Origin: an uncultured Neglectibacter sp.
GTDB lineage: Bacteria > Bacillota > Clostridia > Oscillospirales > Acutalibacteraceae
Assembly: GCA_947647615.1 (NCBI GenBank)
Contig: CANSKS010000007.1
Location: 1-64,000 of the forward strand
Direction: 5' to 3'
Length of the DNA: 64,000 bases
Program-made: the position numbers and the translations under genes
The notes under the pieces: model-generated
The model's input: only the letters and a program-made list of their open reading frames with translations
The model's database searches: none
What the model was told of the DNA's origin: nothing
Shown: positions 49,226-58,031 of the stretch, piece by piece
How the letters are laid out: the number at the start of each line of letters is the position of its first letter
Position numbering within the stretch: the stretch's first letter is position 1

Positions 49226-50113
49226 ATGTTTGTGTCGCTAGGTACGGTAAATGCCCGCGGGTTCCAACTGTTGCGGGATTTTGAGCAGATTAGGCAGTTT
49301 ATGGTAGAGGTCTACCATAGGGACTGGAGAAACGGCGTTCCGGCTCCCTTTTTTGAGTATGCCCTTTCCAGCAGCTGGATGGATTTGTCCCATACTCACA
49401 GGTTTCGTATTTGGGAAAAAGAGGGCAAGACTTTGGCCTTCGTGTTCCACGAAAGCCCTGTAAGTGACATTTATTTTTCCCTTCGGCCGGGGTATGAGGA
49501 ACTGGCTCGGGAAATGCTGAGCTATGCGGAGGCTTTTATGCCCAGGGAAAAGGGAAAGCAGCGAATGGTGCTTTTTGCCGGGCAGAAGGCCTTGGAAGAG
49601 GCAGTGCAAGAGGCGGGCTACCAAAAAACCGATGGCTATAACCATATGGTGTACGACTTTCAAACTCCCTTGGAATTTCCCCTTCCAAAAGGCTACCGGT
49701 TTGTCCGGCCGGAAGAGTTGGACCCGAAAAAGGCGGCGGAATGCTTTTGGAAGGGCTTTGACCATGAAGCGGAGGAAGGCCCCTTTCACGGAGATGGAGA
49801 AGACACCCTTCGGGTGATGCTGGCTCCCCATGCCACGCCCTGTTATGCGGTGGCTATTGCCGGGGAAGGGGAAGAAGAGTACGCCTGCTTTGCGGGCATG
49901 TGGTGGACACCGGAAAACGACCTTGCCTACATGGAACCCTTGTGCACCGTGCCGGAGCACCGGCATAAGGGCTTGGCGGCTGCGGCCCTTTCGGAGCTTT
50001 ACCGCCGCATGAAGCCCCTGGGCGCCACCCATATGACCGGGGGCGCGAACCCCTTTTACCGGAAGATCGGCTACAAACCCTGTATTGAATGCGGGTATTG
50101 GGAAAAGAGGTAA
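49226..50113 (+). CDS. GNAT family N-acetyltransferase
   Basis: A 295-residue protein with a C-terminal GNAT domain: LAYMEPLCTVPEHRHKGLAAAALSELYRRMK (about residues 231-260) is motif A with the acetyl-CoA loop HRHKGLA, and THMTGGANPFYRKIGY is motif B. The N-terminal half (NARGFQLLRDFEQIRQFMVEVYHRDWRNG) is a second, degenerate GNAT-like lobe, common in clostridial paralogues. Substrate unknown. ATG 49226 is chosen with GAAAGGGG just upstream; GTG 49232 is possible, and the longer frame from 49103 overlaps rpmF. Confidence 0.85.
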   Translation: MFVSLGTVNARGFQLLRDFEQIRQFMVEVYHRDWRNGVPAPFFEYALSSSWMDLSHTHRFRIWEKEGKTLAFVFHESPVSDIYFSLRPGYEELAREMLSYAEAFMPREKGKQRMVLFAGQKALEEAVQEAGYQKTDGYNHMVYDFQTPLEFPLPKGYRFVRPEELDPKKAAECFWKGFDHEAEEGPFHGDGEDTLRVMLAPHATPCYAVAIAGEGEEEYACFAGMWWTPENDLAYMEPLCTVPEHRHKGLAAAALSELYRRMKPLGATHMTGGANPFYRKIGYKPCIECGYWEKR

Positions 50114-50118
50114 TTGCT

Positions 50119-51489
50119 TTGGCGGTAAAAATTGACACGGTAGCGTCCAAAAGCCGGGCTCAGCGGGCGGGAATTTTGCCGGGGGACATTCTGGTTTCCA
50201 TAAACGGGCACGAGATCACCGATGTGCTGGACTACCGTTTTTTTGAAACCGAACGGCAGCTGCGGTTAAAGTTGGAAAGGAACGGAGAAAGCTATGAACG
50301 GGAGCTTCAAAAGCCCCAATACGCGGAACTGGGCCTGGGCTTCGAAACCTATTTGATGGACCAGCAGCACTCTTGCCGGAACAAATGTATTTTCTGTTTT
50401 ATCGACCAGCTTCCCCCCGGCATGCGGGAAACCCTCTACTTTAAGGACGACGACGACAGGCTTTCCTTTTTATTTGGAAATTACATCACCCTGACGAATT
50501 TAGACGACCGGGAGATTAACCGTATTTTGCAAATGCGGATCAGCCCTATTAATGTCTCTGTGCATACCATGGACCCGGAGCTGCGGTGCCGGATGATGAA
50601 TAACCGGTTTGCCGGGGATTCCCTGCGCTACCTTTACCGGCTGGCGGAGGGAGGCATCCGGCTCAATTGCCAAATTGTGCTTTGCCCGGGGATAAACGAC
50701 GGCCTTGCCTTGGAACACACTTTAAAAAAGCTCTTTGAACTGGGAGAAAGCCTTTTGAGCGTGGCCTGTGTTCCCGTGGGCCTCACCAAATACCGGAAGG
50801 GGCTTTTCCCCCTTATCCCCTATAACCGGGAAACGGCAAAAGCGACTCTGACGCTCATTGAAGATTTTGGAGAACGGTTTTTGGAGGAACGGGGCAGCAG
50901 GGTAGTATACCCTTCCGATGAGTTTTACCTTTTGGCTCAAAAGCCATTGCCCGATGTAGATTTTTACGAGGACTTCCCCCAAATAGAAAACGGTGTGGGG
51001 CTTTTGGTGAACCTGCGGGAGGAATTCCGGGAGGCTCTGGAGGACCTGGAAGCCCTTGTCCCCTTGGAAAAGCCCCGTCAGGTTACTATGGTGACGGGGG
51101 AGGCCGCCTGTGGCTTCTTGGATTCCATGCTTGACGAATTGCGGAGAAAATGCCATAATTTAATTGTATCTACCATTCCGGTGGTAAACGAGTTTTTTGG
51201 GGGAACGGTAAATGTTGCTGGCCTTGTCACCGGGGGCGATATTTTAAAGACTTTAAAAGGAAAAAAATTGGGCGATGCCTTGCTTGTGCCTTCCGCTATG
51301 CTTAAGGCTGGAGAAGATATCTTTTTAGATGATGTCACTCTAAAAGGTCTTTCGGCGGAGCTGGGCGTTCCGGCGGTAAGGGTGGAAAATACCGGAAAAG
51401 CTCTTTTGGCCGCTTTGCTGGGCCTGCCCGCTCCGGAAGAGGGCGGCTGGCAGAACTGTTACGAGGGCGCGGGAGAACTGCCAGGATAG
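50119..51489 (+). CDS. DUF512 radical SAM protein with PDZ-like domain
   Basis: A 456-residue protein. A PDZ-like domain (residues about 5-60, SRAQRAGILPGDILVSINGHEI) precedes a radical SAM core with the cluster motif CRNKCIFC at about 90-97 and a C-terminal DUF512 domain. The family is nearly universal in Clostridia and related to NifB/MoaA-type iron-sulfur oxidoreductases; the reaction is unknown. The start is TTG 50119, with AAAGAGG 8 nt upstream and 5 nt after the GNAT stop, which suggests coupling. An ATG at 50089 would overlap the GNAT gene. It precedes der, as often in Clostridia. Confidence 0.92.
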   Translation: MAVKIDTVASKSRAQRAGILPGDILVSINGHEITDVLDYRFFETERQLRLKLERNGESYERELQKPQYAELGLGFETYLMDQQHSCRNKCIFCFIDQLPPGMRETLYFKDDDDRLSFLFGNYITLTNLDDREINRILQMRISPINVSVHTMDPELRCRMMNNRFAGDSLRYLYRLAEGGIRLNCQIVLCPGINDGLALEHTLKKLFELGESLLSVACVPVGLTKYRKGLFPLIPYNRETAKATLTLIEDFGERFLEERGSRVVYPSDEFYLLAQKPLPDVDFYEDFPQIENGVGLLVNLREEFREALEDLEALVPLEKPRQVTMVTGEAACGFLDSMLDELRRKCHNLIVSTIPVVNEFFGGTVNVAGLVTGGDILKTLKGKKLGDALLVPSAMLKAGEDIFLDDVTLKGLSAELGVPAVRVENTGKALLAALLGLPAPEEGGWQNCYEGAGELPG

Positions 51490-51523
51490 GCGGTTCTCTC
51501 CACTGTGGAAAGGTGTGATGTTT

Positions 51524-52855
51524 ATGGGAAAACCCATCGTGGCCATTGTGGGAAGGCCAAATGTTGGAAAATCGACCTTATTCAATAAAATTGTGGGGCA
51601 AAGGCTTTCCATTGTGGAAGACACCCCCGGTGTCACCCGGGACCGGGTGTTCGGAGAAGTGGAATGGTGCGGGAACAAGTTTTCCGTGGTAGATACCGGC
51701 GGTATTGAGCCCGCCAGCAAGGACGTGATTCTTTCCCAAATGAGGGAACAGGCTCAGCTGGCCATAGAATCTGCGGATGTCATTATTTTGGTGACGGACC
51801 TGCGCTCCGGCGTTACCGCTACCGATTCCGACATCGCCGCTATGCTGCTGAAAAGCGGCCTGCCCGTGGTGCTTTGCGTGAATAAATGCGACCAGGTGGG
51901 AGCGCCCCCGCCGGAATTTTACGAGTTTTACAACCTGGGCCTGGGGGACCCCTATATGGTTTCTTCCGTACATGGCCACGGAACAGGAGACCTGCTGGAT
52001 AGAGTGTGCGAATTTTTAGATTTTTCCCAGGAGGAGGAGGCCGAAGGGGAAATCATCAAGGTGGCCGTGATCGGTAAGCCCAATGTAGGGAAATCCTCTC
52101 TTGTGAACAAGGTCTCCGGGGAAAACCGCTGTATTGTTTCCGAAATAGCAGGCACCACCCGGGACGCGGTAGACACCACCATCGAAAACCAGTTTGGCAC
52201 CTTCACTTTTATCGATACCGCCGGCCTGCGGCGAAAGAGCAAGGTAGAAGATACCATAGAGCATTACAGCAACCTGCGGGCCGAAATGGCGGTGGAAAGG
52301 GCCGACGTTTGCCTCATCCTCATCGACGGGGTGGTGGGCTTCACCGAGCAGGATTCCAAGGTGGCTGGCATCGCTCATGAGGCCGGAAAAGGCTGCATTA
52401 TTGTGGTAAACAAGTGGGACGCCGTGGAAAAGGACGACAAGACCATGCAGGAAATGCGGGCAAAGCTGGAAAAAGATTTTTCTTTTATGTCTTATGCCCC
52501 TATCTTATTTATCTCCGCCAAAACGGGACAGCGGCTGGACAAAATGTTCCAGCTCATTTGCCAGGTGGCTTCCAGCAATGCCATGCGGGTTACCACAGGC
52601 ATGCTCAACGACGTGCTGGCCCAGGCCACAGCCAGGGTACAGCCGCCTACAGAGAAGGGAAAGCGCCTAAAGGTCTACTACATGACCCAAGCCTCTACCA
52701 AACCTCCCACCTTTGTCTGCTTCTGCAACGACCACGAGCTGTTCCACTATTCCTACCAACGCTACCTGGAAAACCGTATTCGTGAAACCTTTGGGCTGGA
52801 GGGTACTCCGGTGCGCATGGTCATACGGGAACGCGGGGAATCTGACAATAAATGA
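51524..52855 (+). CDS. der: Ribosome biogenesis GTPase Der
   Basis: A 443-residue tandem-GTPase (EngA) needed for 50S subunit assembly. G domain 1 has AIVGRPNVGKST (residues 6-17), DTGG and NKCD; G domain 2 has AVIGKPNVGKSS near 180, DTAG and NKWD; a KH-like C-terminal domain ends in RENRIRETFGLEGTPVRMVIRERG-type sequence. Length usual (about 440). The start MGKPIVAIVGRP is the family form; ATGs at 51518 and 51524 are both possible, with GGAAAGG 4 or 10 nt away. Confidence 0.96.
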   Translation: MGKPIVAIVGRPNVGKSTLFNKIVGQRLSIVEDTPGVTRDRVFGEVEWCGNKFSVVDTGGIEPASKDVILSQMREQAQLAIESADVIILVTDLRSGVTATDSDIAAMLLKSGLPVVLCVNKCDQVGAPPPEFYEFYNLGLGDPYMVSSVHGHGTGDLLDRVCEFLDFSQEEEAEGEIIKVAVIGKPNVGKSSLVNKVSGENRCIVSEIAGTTRDAVDTTIENQFGTFTFIDTAGLRRKSKVEDTIEHYSNLRAEMAVERADVCLILIDGVVGFTEQDSKVAGIAHEAGKGCIIVVNKWDAVEKDDKTMQEMRAKLEKDFSFMSYAPILFISAKTGQRLDKMFQLICQVASSNAMRVTTGMLNDVLAQATARVQPPTEKGKRLKVYYMTQASTKPPTFVCFCNDHELFHYSYQRYLENRIRETFGLEGTPVRMVIRERGESDNK

Positions 52856-52873
52856 CAAAAGGGGAGCTATGAT

Positions 52874-53581
52874 ATGTTTATACCGGAAATTCCGGTCCTC
52901 ATTTTTTCCTTTGTACTTTCTGCCCTTTTCGGCTACCTTTTGGGCAGCGTGAACTGTTCCATTATTCTCACCAGGATTTTTAAAGAAAAGGCCGATATCC
53001 GCAAATACGGCAGCGGCAACGCGGGCATGACCAACGTGCTGCGAACGGTGGGAAAGGTGCCGGCCGCCCTTACCTTTGTGGGGGATTTTTTGAAATGCGT
53101 GGCTGCGGTGCTGCTCTCCATGGCGCTGTTCTCTTTGGCGGGCCTTCTCACTGGCGGCAGCTATGGCCCTTATGTGTTTGGCGCAGCCAAATACGCGGCG
53201 GGGGTGGCTTGTGTGCTGGGACACATTTTTCCGGTGTATTACGGCTTTCGCGGGGGGAAAGGAGTGGTAACAGCCGCCGCCATGATCTCCCTCACCGACT
53301 GGCGGGTATTCCTGCTGGTGCTGGGTACTTTTGTTCTGCTGTTTGCCCTAAAACGCATTGTCTCCCTGGCTTCGGTGACCTGCGCGGCCACCTACCCTGC
53401 CTATACTTTTTTGCTCACCTTTTTAGATTATTATCAAAAAGAGATGCCCCTCTGGTATTTGCTGTTCGCTGTTGGTGCTGCCCTGTTTGTGGGTGTTACC
53501 GTGTTGGTGAAGCACCGTTCCAATATCGGCCGTTTAAAGCGAGGCGAGGAAAAACCTGTGGTATTCGGAAAGAAAAAATAG
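52874..53581 (+). CDS. plsY: Glycerol-3-phosphate acyltransferase PlsY
   Basis: A 235-residue membrane enzyme that acylates glycerol 3-phosphate with acyl-phosphate in phospholipid synthesis. Family motifs GYLLGSVNCSIILTRIF near the start, KYGSGNAGMTNVLRTVGK (residues about 42-59) and the later VLGHIFPVYYGFRGGKGVVT (about 118-137), with about five membrane helices. Slightly longer than usual (about 200). ATG with GGGGAG 7-8 nt upstream, 18 nt after der, so cotranscribed with it. Its partner plsX is not in the window. Confidence 0.95.
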   Translation: MFIPEIPVLIFSFVLSALFGYLLGSVNCSIILTRIFKEKADIRKYGSGNAGMTNVLRTVGKVPAALTFVGDFLKCVAAVLLSMALFSLAGLLTGGSYGPYVFGAAKYAAGVACVLGHIFPVYYGFRGGKGVVTAAAMISLTDWRVFLLVLGTFVLLFALKRIVSLASVTCAATYPAYTFLLTFLDYYQKEMPLWYLLFAVGAALFVGVTVLVKHRSNIGRLKRGEEKPVVFGKKK

Positions 53582-53586
53582 CGGAA

Positions 53587-53620
53587 AAAGCTTGAAAACA
53601 TCAGTTTTCGAGCTTTCTTT
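53587..53620 (+). terminator. Terminator after plsY
   Basis: AAAGCTTGAAAAC and GTTTTCGAGCTTT form a 13-bp stem with one G-T pair and an ATCA loop, followed by CTTTTG. It opens the hairpin-rich block. Confidence 0.75.
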
Positions 53621-54100
53621 TGAAATTTTGGTCCCAAGTCCAAAGCAGATCTGCCAGTTGGAGTTCCTTTGAAATTTCAATTTGGGGAGCTGCCTCAAGG
53701 CCCGCCGTAACGGGAAGAGCTTTCCCTGTCTTCTTTTTCGAAAATTCGGAAAGATGGGTTTTCCGAATGAAATCAAAACCCCTAGTTTACTAGGGGTTTT
53801 GATTGGGGCTGCCGCCCCAAATCCCGCCCCGAAAGCCCCAGTTTCGAAATTCACCTTGCGGTGAATTTTATTGAGGAAAGCTTTCCCTATTTTTCTTAGA
53901 AAAAGCTGGGGGAAAGCAATCTGCCCCCAAAACTCGTCGGTTTCGCACGAGAGGAAGACCAAATTGGGTTCCAATAGGTTTCCCAAGGTCTGCCCTGACG
54001 GGGGAGTTTTCGCAAAAGCGAGCTGCTTTTCAAATAACGAACAAAAAAATTTTTATACTTTCGGAATTTGTAGGGATAATGCCGCAACGCCTGCATAATA
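53621..54100. repeat. Hairpin-dense gene-free block between plsY and murA
   Basis: About 480 bp without a credible gene but with a chain of inverted repeats: TTCGGAAA/TTTCCGAA near 53745-53767; ATCAAAACCCCTAGT/ACTAGGGGTTTTGAT around a TT at 53769-53800; TTGGGG/CCCCAA near 53801-53819; AAATTCACC/GGTGAATTT near 53847-53869; the palindrome GGAAAGCTTTCC near 53875-53886; CTCGT/ACGAG near 53931-53950. AGCTTTCCCT occurs twice in direct orientation (53718 and 53879), each followed by a T-rich segment. It looks like a decayed dispersed repeat or a large structured RNA; the sequence does not decide between them. Confidence 0.6.
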
Positions 54101-54129
54101 TTGACTTTTCATTGCGAATGTATTATTAT
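54101..54129 (+). promoter_or_regulatory. Promoter of murA
   Basis: TTGACT (54101-54106), a 17-bp spacer and TATTAT (54124-54129), leaving a leader of about 75 nt. Confidence 0.75.
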
Positions 54130-54209
54130 AGGGAACAGTCAAATACTAGTTTTGTACCAGGAGCTCTTTCAAAAAGGTCTGTTTTTTACAGTCGTTAGGA
54201 AGTGTAAAT

Positions 54210-55499
54210 TTGGAGAAGTATGTTATTAAAGGGGGCAATCGCCTGACCGGCGAGGTGACCATAAGCGGGGCGAAAAATGCTGCGGTAGCTATTCTTCCCG
54301 CCGTGATCCTTTCGGAGGCCCCTTGTAGAATAGAAAATATCCCAGATATTTCCGATGTCAAAACTCTTACCTATATTCTAGAGGAAATGGGTGCTCAGGT
54401 GGAATATTTAGACCGCCATACGGTGGAAATAGATCCCCGGCCCATTACAACAGAAACAGTTTCCGCAGAGATTGCCCGGCGTATTCGGGCTTCTTATTAT
54501 TTTATCGGCGCGCTTCTGGGCCGCTGCCGCCGGGCCGTGGTACCTTTGCCCGGAGGCTGTAATTTTGGGGTTCGCCCCATAGATCAGCACTTAAAGGGTT
54601 TTGCCGCTCTGGGTTGTGAATATAGCCTGGATAACGGCATGATCTCGGTGACCGCCCAAAACGACCTGCACGGCGCCAGCATCTACCTGGATGTGGTCAC
54701 TGTGGGCGCTACCATGAATATTATGTTAGCCGCAGTGAAGGCCAGAGGCCTCACCATTATTGAAAACGCAGCCAGAGAGCCCCACATCGTGGATCTTGCC
54801 AACTTTTTGAACACCATGGGCGCCGACGTGCGGGGTGCCGGGACCGATACCATTAAAATTCACGGAGTCCAAAAGCTGCGCGGCGTAACCTATTCCATTA
54901 TTCCCGATCAAATTGAAGCCGGAACCTATATGGTGGCCGCCGCAGCCACCGGGGGCGATGTGACAGTGAAAAACGTGACCCCCAAGCATTTGGAATCCAT
55001 TTCCGCCAAGCTGGTGGAAATGGGGGTTACTGTGGAAGAGGGAGACGACACCGTCCGCGTGGTATGCGACAAGCCTTTGCGTAAGTGCAATGTAAAGACC
55101 ATGCCTCACCCGGGTTTTCCCACCGATATGCAGCCTCAAATCACCACGCTGCTGGCAGTTGCTCATGGCACCAGTATGGTCAACGAAAGCGTTTGGGAAA
55201 ACAACCGCTTCAAGTATGTAGACGAGCTCCGACGGATGGGAGCGCAAATCACGGTGGATGGCAAAATGGCCATTGTAGAGGGCGTCGATAAACTGAAGGG
55301 CGCTCCGGTAAGGGCCTTGGACCTTCGGGCAGGGGCCGCAATGGTAATTGCCGGGCTCATTGCCAAGGGCTCCACTCAGGTGGAGGATGTACAGTATATT
55401 GAGCGGGGCTACGAAAATATCGTGGAAAAATTGGTGAAGCTGGGGGCAGATATTTACCGCCGGCAGGAACCGGAGAAAACCGTAGATATGCTGGGTTAA
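54210..55499 (+). CDS. murA: UDP-N-acetylglucosamine 1-carboxyvinyltransferase
   Basis: A 429-residue enzyme that adds enolpyruvate to UDP-GlcNAc, the first step of peptidoglycan precursor synthesis. The catalytic Cys, which fosfomycin alkylates, is in LPGGCNFGVRPIDQHLKG near residue 117; YVIKGGNRLTGEVTISGAKNAAV is the usual start. Length as expected (about 420). The start codon is TTG 54210 with AGGAAG 7 nt upstream. Monocistronic behind its own promoter. Bacillota often have two murA paralogues; I cannot say which this is. Confidence 0.96.
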   Translation: MEKYVIKGGNRLTGEVTISGAKNAAVAILPAVILSEAPCRIENIPDISDVKTLTYILEEMGAQVEYLDRHTVEIDPRPITTETVSAEIARRIRASYYFIGALLGRCRRAVVPLPGGCNFGVRPIDQHLKGFAALGCEYSLDNGMISVTAQNDLHGASIYLDVVTVGATMNIMLAAVKARGLTIIENAAREPHIVDLANFLNTMGADVRGAGTDTIKIHGVQKLRGVTYSIIPDQIEAGTYMVAAAATGGDVTVKNVTPKHLESISAKLVEMGVTVEEGDDTVRVVCDKPLRKCNVKTMPHPGFPTDMQPQITTLLAVAHGTSMVNESVWENNRFKYVDELRRMGAQITVDGKMAIVEGVDKLKGAPVRALDLRAGAAMVIAGLIAKGSTQVEDVQYIERGYENIVEKLVKLGADIYRRQEPEKTVDMLG

Positions 55500-55542
55500 A
55501 ATTCAGAAAGCGACGGAGGAAGGGCGAAAGAGGCTTTCCTCC

Positions 55543-55573
55543 TTGAAATAGAAACCCGTCAGGGAAGTATAAT
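55543..55573 (+). promoter_or_regulatory. Possible promoter of the YycJ-type gene
   Basis: TTGAAA (55543-55548) and TATAAT (55568-55573) are 19 bp apart, wider than usual, and 55 bp before the start codon. The RNA would begin at or near the inverted repeat at 55578. Confidence 0.4.
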
Positions 55574-55577
55574 CAAT

Positions 55578-55608
55578 GGGGAAGCCTTCTAAAAAAAGAA
55601 GCTTCCCC
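55578..55608 (+). terminator. Stem-loop before the YycJ-type gene
   Basis: GGGGAAG/CTTCCCC plus CTTCT/AGAAG form an interrupted 12-bp stem with an A-rich loop. Only ATCTTT follows, so it is a weak terminator of murA or a 5' hairpin of the next message. Confidence 0.55.
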
Positions 55609-55627
55609 ATCTTTATGGAGGATCCTT

Positions 55628-56410
55628 ATGGCGCGATTGTGTCCGTTATTCAGCGGAAGCTCGGGAAACAGCTATTACATAGGAAGCAGAAGCGCCGGCC
55701 TTCTGTTAGACGCCGGAAAAAGTGCCAGGCAGTTAGACCGTATGTTAAAAACCTGTGGGATTGACCCTTTGGCCATTCAAGGAATTTTGCTCACCCATGA
55801 ACACACGGACCATGTGAACGGAATGCGGGTGTTCGCTCAAAAATATCGTTTGCCCGTGTTCGCTTCCCGGGGTACTTTGGAGGCGCTTTCGGGTGCGCTG
55901 GGGGAAGTGGAGGCATACCCTTTGGAAGAAGACCTTTCCCTGGCCGGTATGGCGGTACATCCCTTTCGAACCTCTCACGACTGTGCAGAATCGCTGGGCT
56001 TTCGCATCCGTATGGAAGACCAGCGGATTTTTGCCCTGGCTACCGATTTGGGATATCTGTCCCAGGAGGTGAAGGAGAACCTTTTAGGGGCCGATATGGT
56101 GGTGCTGGAATCGAACCACGATGTGGAAATGCTGCGGTGCGGCCAGTATCCCTATTATTTGAAGCGGCGTATCCTTTCCGATCTGGGCCATCTTTCCAAC
56201 GCGGCCTGCGCGGCCTTTTTGCCGGAGCTGGTAAAAAGCGGGGGAAGAAGGTTCCTGCTGGCCCATTTGAGCCGGGAAAACAACACGCCGGCCCTGGCTC
56301 TTTCTGCGGCCCTTTCGGCTTTGGAACAGGCTGGCTACACCCGGGATATAGATTTTTCCCTGGAAGCCGCAAAAGTGGAAAACAGCGACGGGAAAACGGT
56401 GATCTTTTAA
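55628..56410 (+). CDS. Metallo-beta-lactamase fold exonuclease (YycJ/WalJ-like)
   Basis: A 260-residue MBL-fold hydrolase. The metal motif LLTHEHTDHVNG (residues about 57-68) is followed by family positions in LLLDAGKSARQLDRML and FRTSHDCAESLGFRI, as in YycJ/WalJ enzymes, which are tied to DNA repair and cell wall regulation. ATG with GGAGGATCC 5-9 nt upstream. It lies 15 nt before rlmH, the same neighbour it has in the walRK cluster of many Bacillota, but the walRK genes are not here. Confidence 0.9.
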   Translation: MARLCPLFSGSSGNSYYIGSRSAGLLLDAGKSARQLDRMLKTCGIDPLAIQGILLTHEHTDHVNGMRVFAQKYRLPVFASRGTLEALSGALGEVEAYPLEEDLSLAGMAVHPFRTSHDCAESLGFRIRMEDQRIFALATDLGYLSQEVKENLLGADMVVLESNHDVEMLRCGQYPYYLKRRILSDLGHLSNAACAAFLPELVKSGGRRFLLAHLSRENNTPALALSAALSALEQAGYTRDIDFSLEAAKVENSDGKTVIF

Positions 56411-56425
56411 AAGGGGGTACTACCT

Positions 56426-56896
56426 ATGGTTACAGTGCGCCTGTTGTGTGTTGGAAAGCTAAAGGAGAGCTATTGGCAAAAGGCAGTGGCCGAATACGAA
56501 AAACGGCTTTCGCCCTTCTGCCAGCTTCAAATAAAGGAGCTGCCCGAGGAACGTCTCCCCCAAGAGCCCTCGGCGGCCCAGGTCCGGGCTGCTTTGGAGC
56601 GGGAGGGGGAATCTCTTTCCAAGCAGGTTCAGGGCGCTGTGTATCCCCTTTGTATAGAGGGCAAGGAGCTGGATTCTCAGGGCCTTGCGGGGCTTTTGGA
56701 AAAGGCCATGCTTTCTCCTGGGGCTCTCACCTTCATTTTGGGAAGCTCCTATGGGCTTTCGGAAAAGGTAAAATCTCTGGGGCCGGGAATTTCCATGTCC
56801 CGGTTGACCTTCCCCCACCAGCTGGCCAGGGTGATGCTCTGCGAGCAAATTTACCGGGGTTTCCAAATCTTGAATCACACCAAATACCACAAATAA
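56426..56896 (+). CDS. rlmH: 23S rRNA (pseudouridine1915-N3)-methyltransferase RlmH
   Basis: A 156-residue SPOUT methyltransferase of usual length that modifies pseudouridine 1915 of 23S rRNA on the assembled ribosome. Seen: VRLLCVGKLKESYWQKAVAEYEKRL at the N-terminus, FILGSSYGLSEKVKS near 108, and the C-terminal FPHQLARVMLCEQIYRGFQILNHTKYHK, whose Tyr-His-Lys end is the family signature. ATG with AAGGGGG 7-9 nt upstream. A strong terminator follows. Confidence 0.96.
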   Translation: MVTVRLLCVGKLKESYWQKAVAEYEKRLSPFCQLQIKELPEERLPQEPSAAQVRAALEREGESLSKQVQGAVYPLCIEGKELDSQGLAGLLEKAMLSPGALTFILGSSYGLSEKVKSLGPGISMSRLTFPHQLARVMLCEQIYRGFQILNHTKYHK

Positions 56897-56899
56897 AAG

Positions 56900-56936
56900 A
56901 AAGACATCGCAAAATTTCTTTTGCAATGTCTTTTTC
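56900..56936 (+). terminator. Terminator after rlmH
   Basis: AAAGACAT and GCAAAA pair with TTTTGC and ATGTCTTT, followed by TTTTT. The stem is interrupted by a C/A mismatch. Confidence 0.85.
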
Positions 56937-56951
56937 GCTCTGAGGGGGAGG

Positions 56952-58031
56952 TTAAATGTCTAGCTTTAAGTCGCCTTTTTTTACCCAGCCCAGCTTTTCC
57001 ACCAGGTAATGAATGGCCAAGGAGAAAATAGCGGGGAGGATAAAGCAAATTAAGATAAGGCCAATCCAGTCCATGGGCGTGATGGCTGCCTTGGTTCCCG
57101 CGGCAATATCACTGAGCCAACCGGAATAAACACCAATCTGGCCTACCAGGCCGCAGGTGCCCATGCCGCTGGAAATGGGAGCGCCGTTCATTTCCATTCG
57201 GAACAAGCAGGTGGCAAGAGGGCCGGTAATGGCAGAAGCCAAAGTGGGGGCAATCCAAACCCGAGGGTTTTTTAGAATATTGGGGACCTGAAGCATGGAT
57301 GTCCCCAAACCCTGGGCCACGAGACCGCCCCAGCGGTTTTCCCGAAAGCTGATGACCGCGAACCCCACCATTTGAGCACAGCATCCCGCTACGGCCGCTC
57401 CGCCGGCCAGACCGGTGAGGCCGAAAGCCGCGCAAATGGCCGCACTGCTAATGGGCAGAGTAAGGGCAACGCCCACCAGCACAGAAACAAAAATCCCCAT
57501 GAGAAAAGGCTGCAGCTCCGTGGCCCAAATGATCAACTGGCCCAAACTGTGGGCGGCAGATCCTATGGCGGGAGCACAAAGGTAAGAAAGCAGCGCGCCA
57601 GAAAGGATGGTCACCGAGGGCGTTACCAGAATGTCGACCTGGGTCTTCTTGCTGACCAACTTTCCGAGCTCCGCAGAGACAATGGCGATCAGCAATACGG
57701 CCAGGGGGCCGCCCTCGCCGCCCAAAGTGTTGGAGGCGCTGCCCACTGCCGCCAAAGAGAATAAAACCAGAGGCGGAGCCTTCAGCGCGTAGCCAATGGC
57801 CACGGCCATGGCAGGACCGGCCATGCTTTTGGCAAAGGTGCCAATTTCTTCCAGAATGGGCCAGCCCAGTTGGGTGCCCAAGGTGGAAATAATAGTACCG
57901 ATGAGCAAAGAAGCAAAAAGCCCTTGGGCCATAGCGCTCATGGCATCTACAAAATAGAGCTTACAGTAATTTTTTACGGTGGTCCAAACATTGTTTGGGG
58001 CCTTTTCGGAAACTTGTTGTTTTTCTTCCAA
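56952..58031 (-). CDS. PTS IIC-like membrane protein (PTS_EIIC_2 family), orphan
   Basis: A 359-residue polytopic membrane protein with about nine helices, of the PTS_EIIC_2 group: PPLVLFSLAAVGSASNTLGGEGGPLAV near residue 72, PFLMGIFVSVLVGVALTLPISSAAICAAFGL and the late GLVGQIGVYSGWLSD are typical blocks. EIIC domains bind and move a phosphorylated sugar, but this subfamily occurs without EIIA/EIIB, as here, so phosphotransfer is unproven. The TTG at 58031, with AAAGGAAGA 8 nt upstream, is chosen; the longer frame to 58121 adds an unlikely N-terminus. The 404-bp space upstream holds an inverted repeat. Confidence 0.8.
   Translation of the reverse strand: MEEKQQVSEKAPNNVWTTVKNYCKLYFVDAMSAMAQGLFASLLIGTIISTLGTQLGWPILEEIGTFAKSMAGPAMAVAIGYALKAPPLVLFSLAAVGSASNTLGGEGGPLAVLLIAIVSAELGKLVSKKTQVDILVTPSVTILSGALLSYLCAPAIGSAAHSLGQLIIWATELQPFLMGIFVSVLVGVALTLPISSAAICAAFGLTGLAGGAAVAGCCAQMVGFAVISFRENRWGGLVAQGLGTSMLQVPNILKNPRVWIAPTLASAITGPLATCLFRMEMNGAPISSGMGTCGLVGQIGVYSGWLSDIAAGTKAAITPMDWIGLILICFILPAIFSLAIHYLVEKLGWVKKGDLKLDI

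Noticed and set aside
53534-53986. 150-codon minus-strand reading frame through the plsY-murA block
   Set aside because: It is built from the repeats and hairpins, has no ribosome binding site, overlaps the end of plsY and shows no protein-like pattern.
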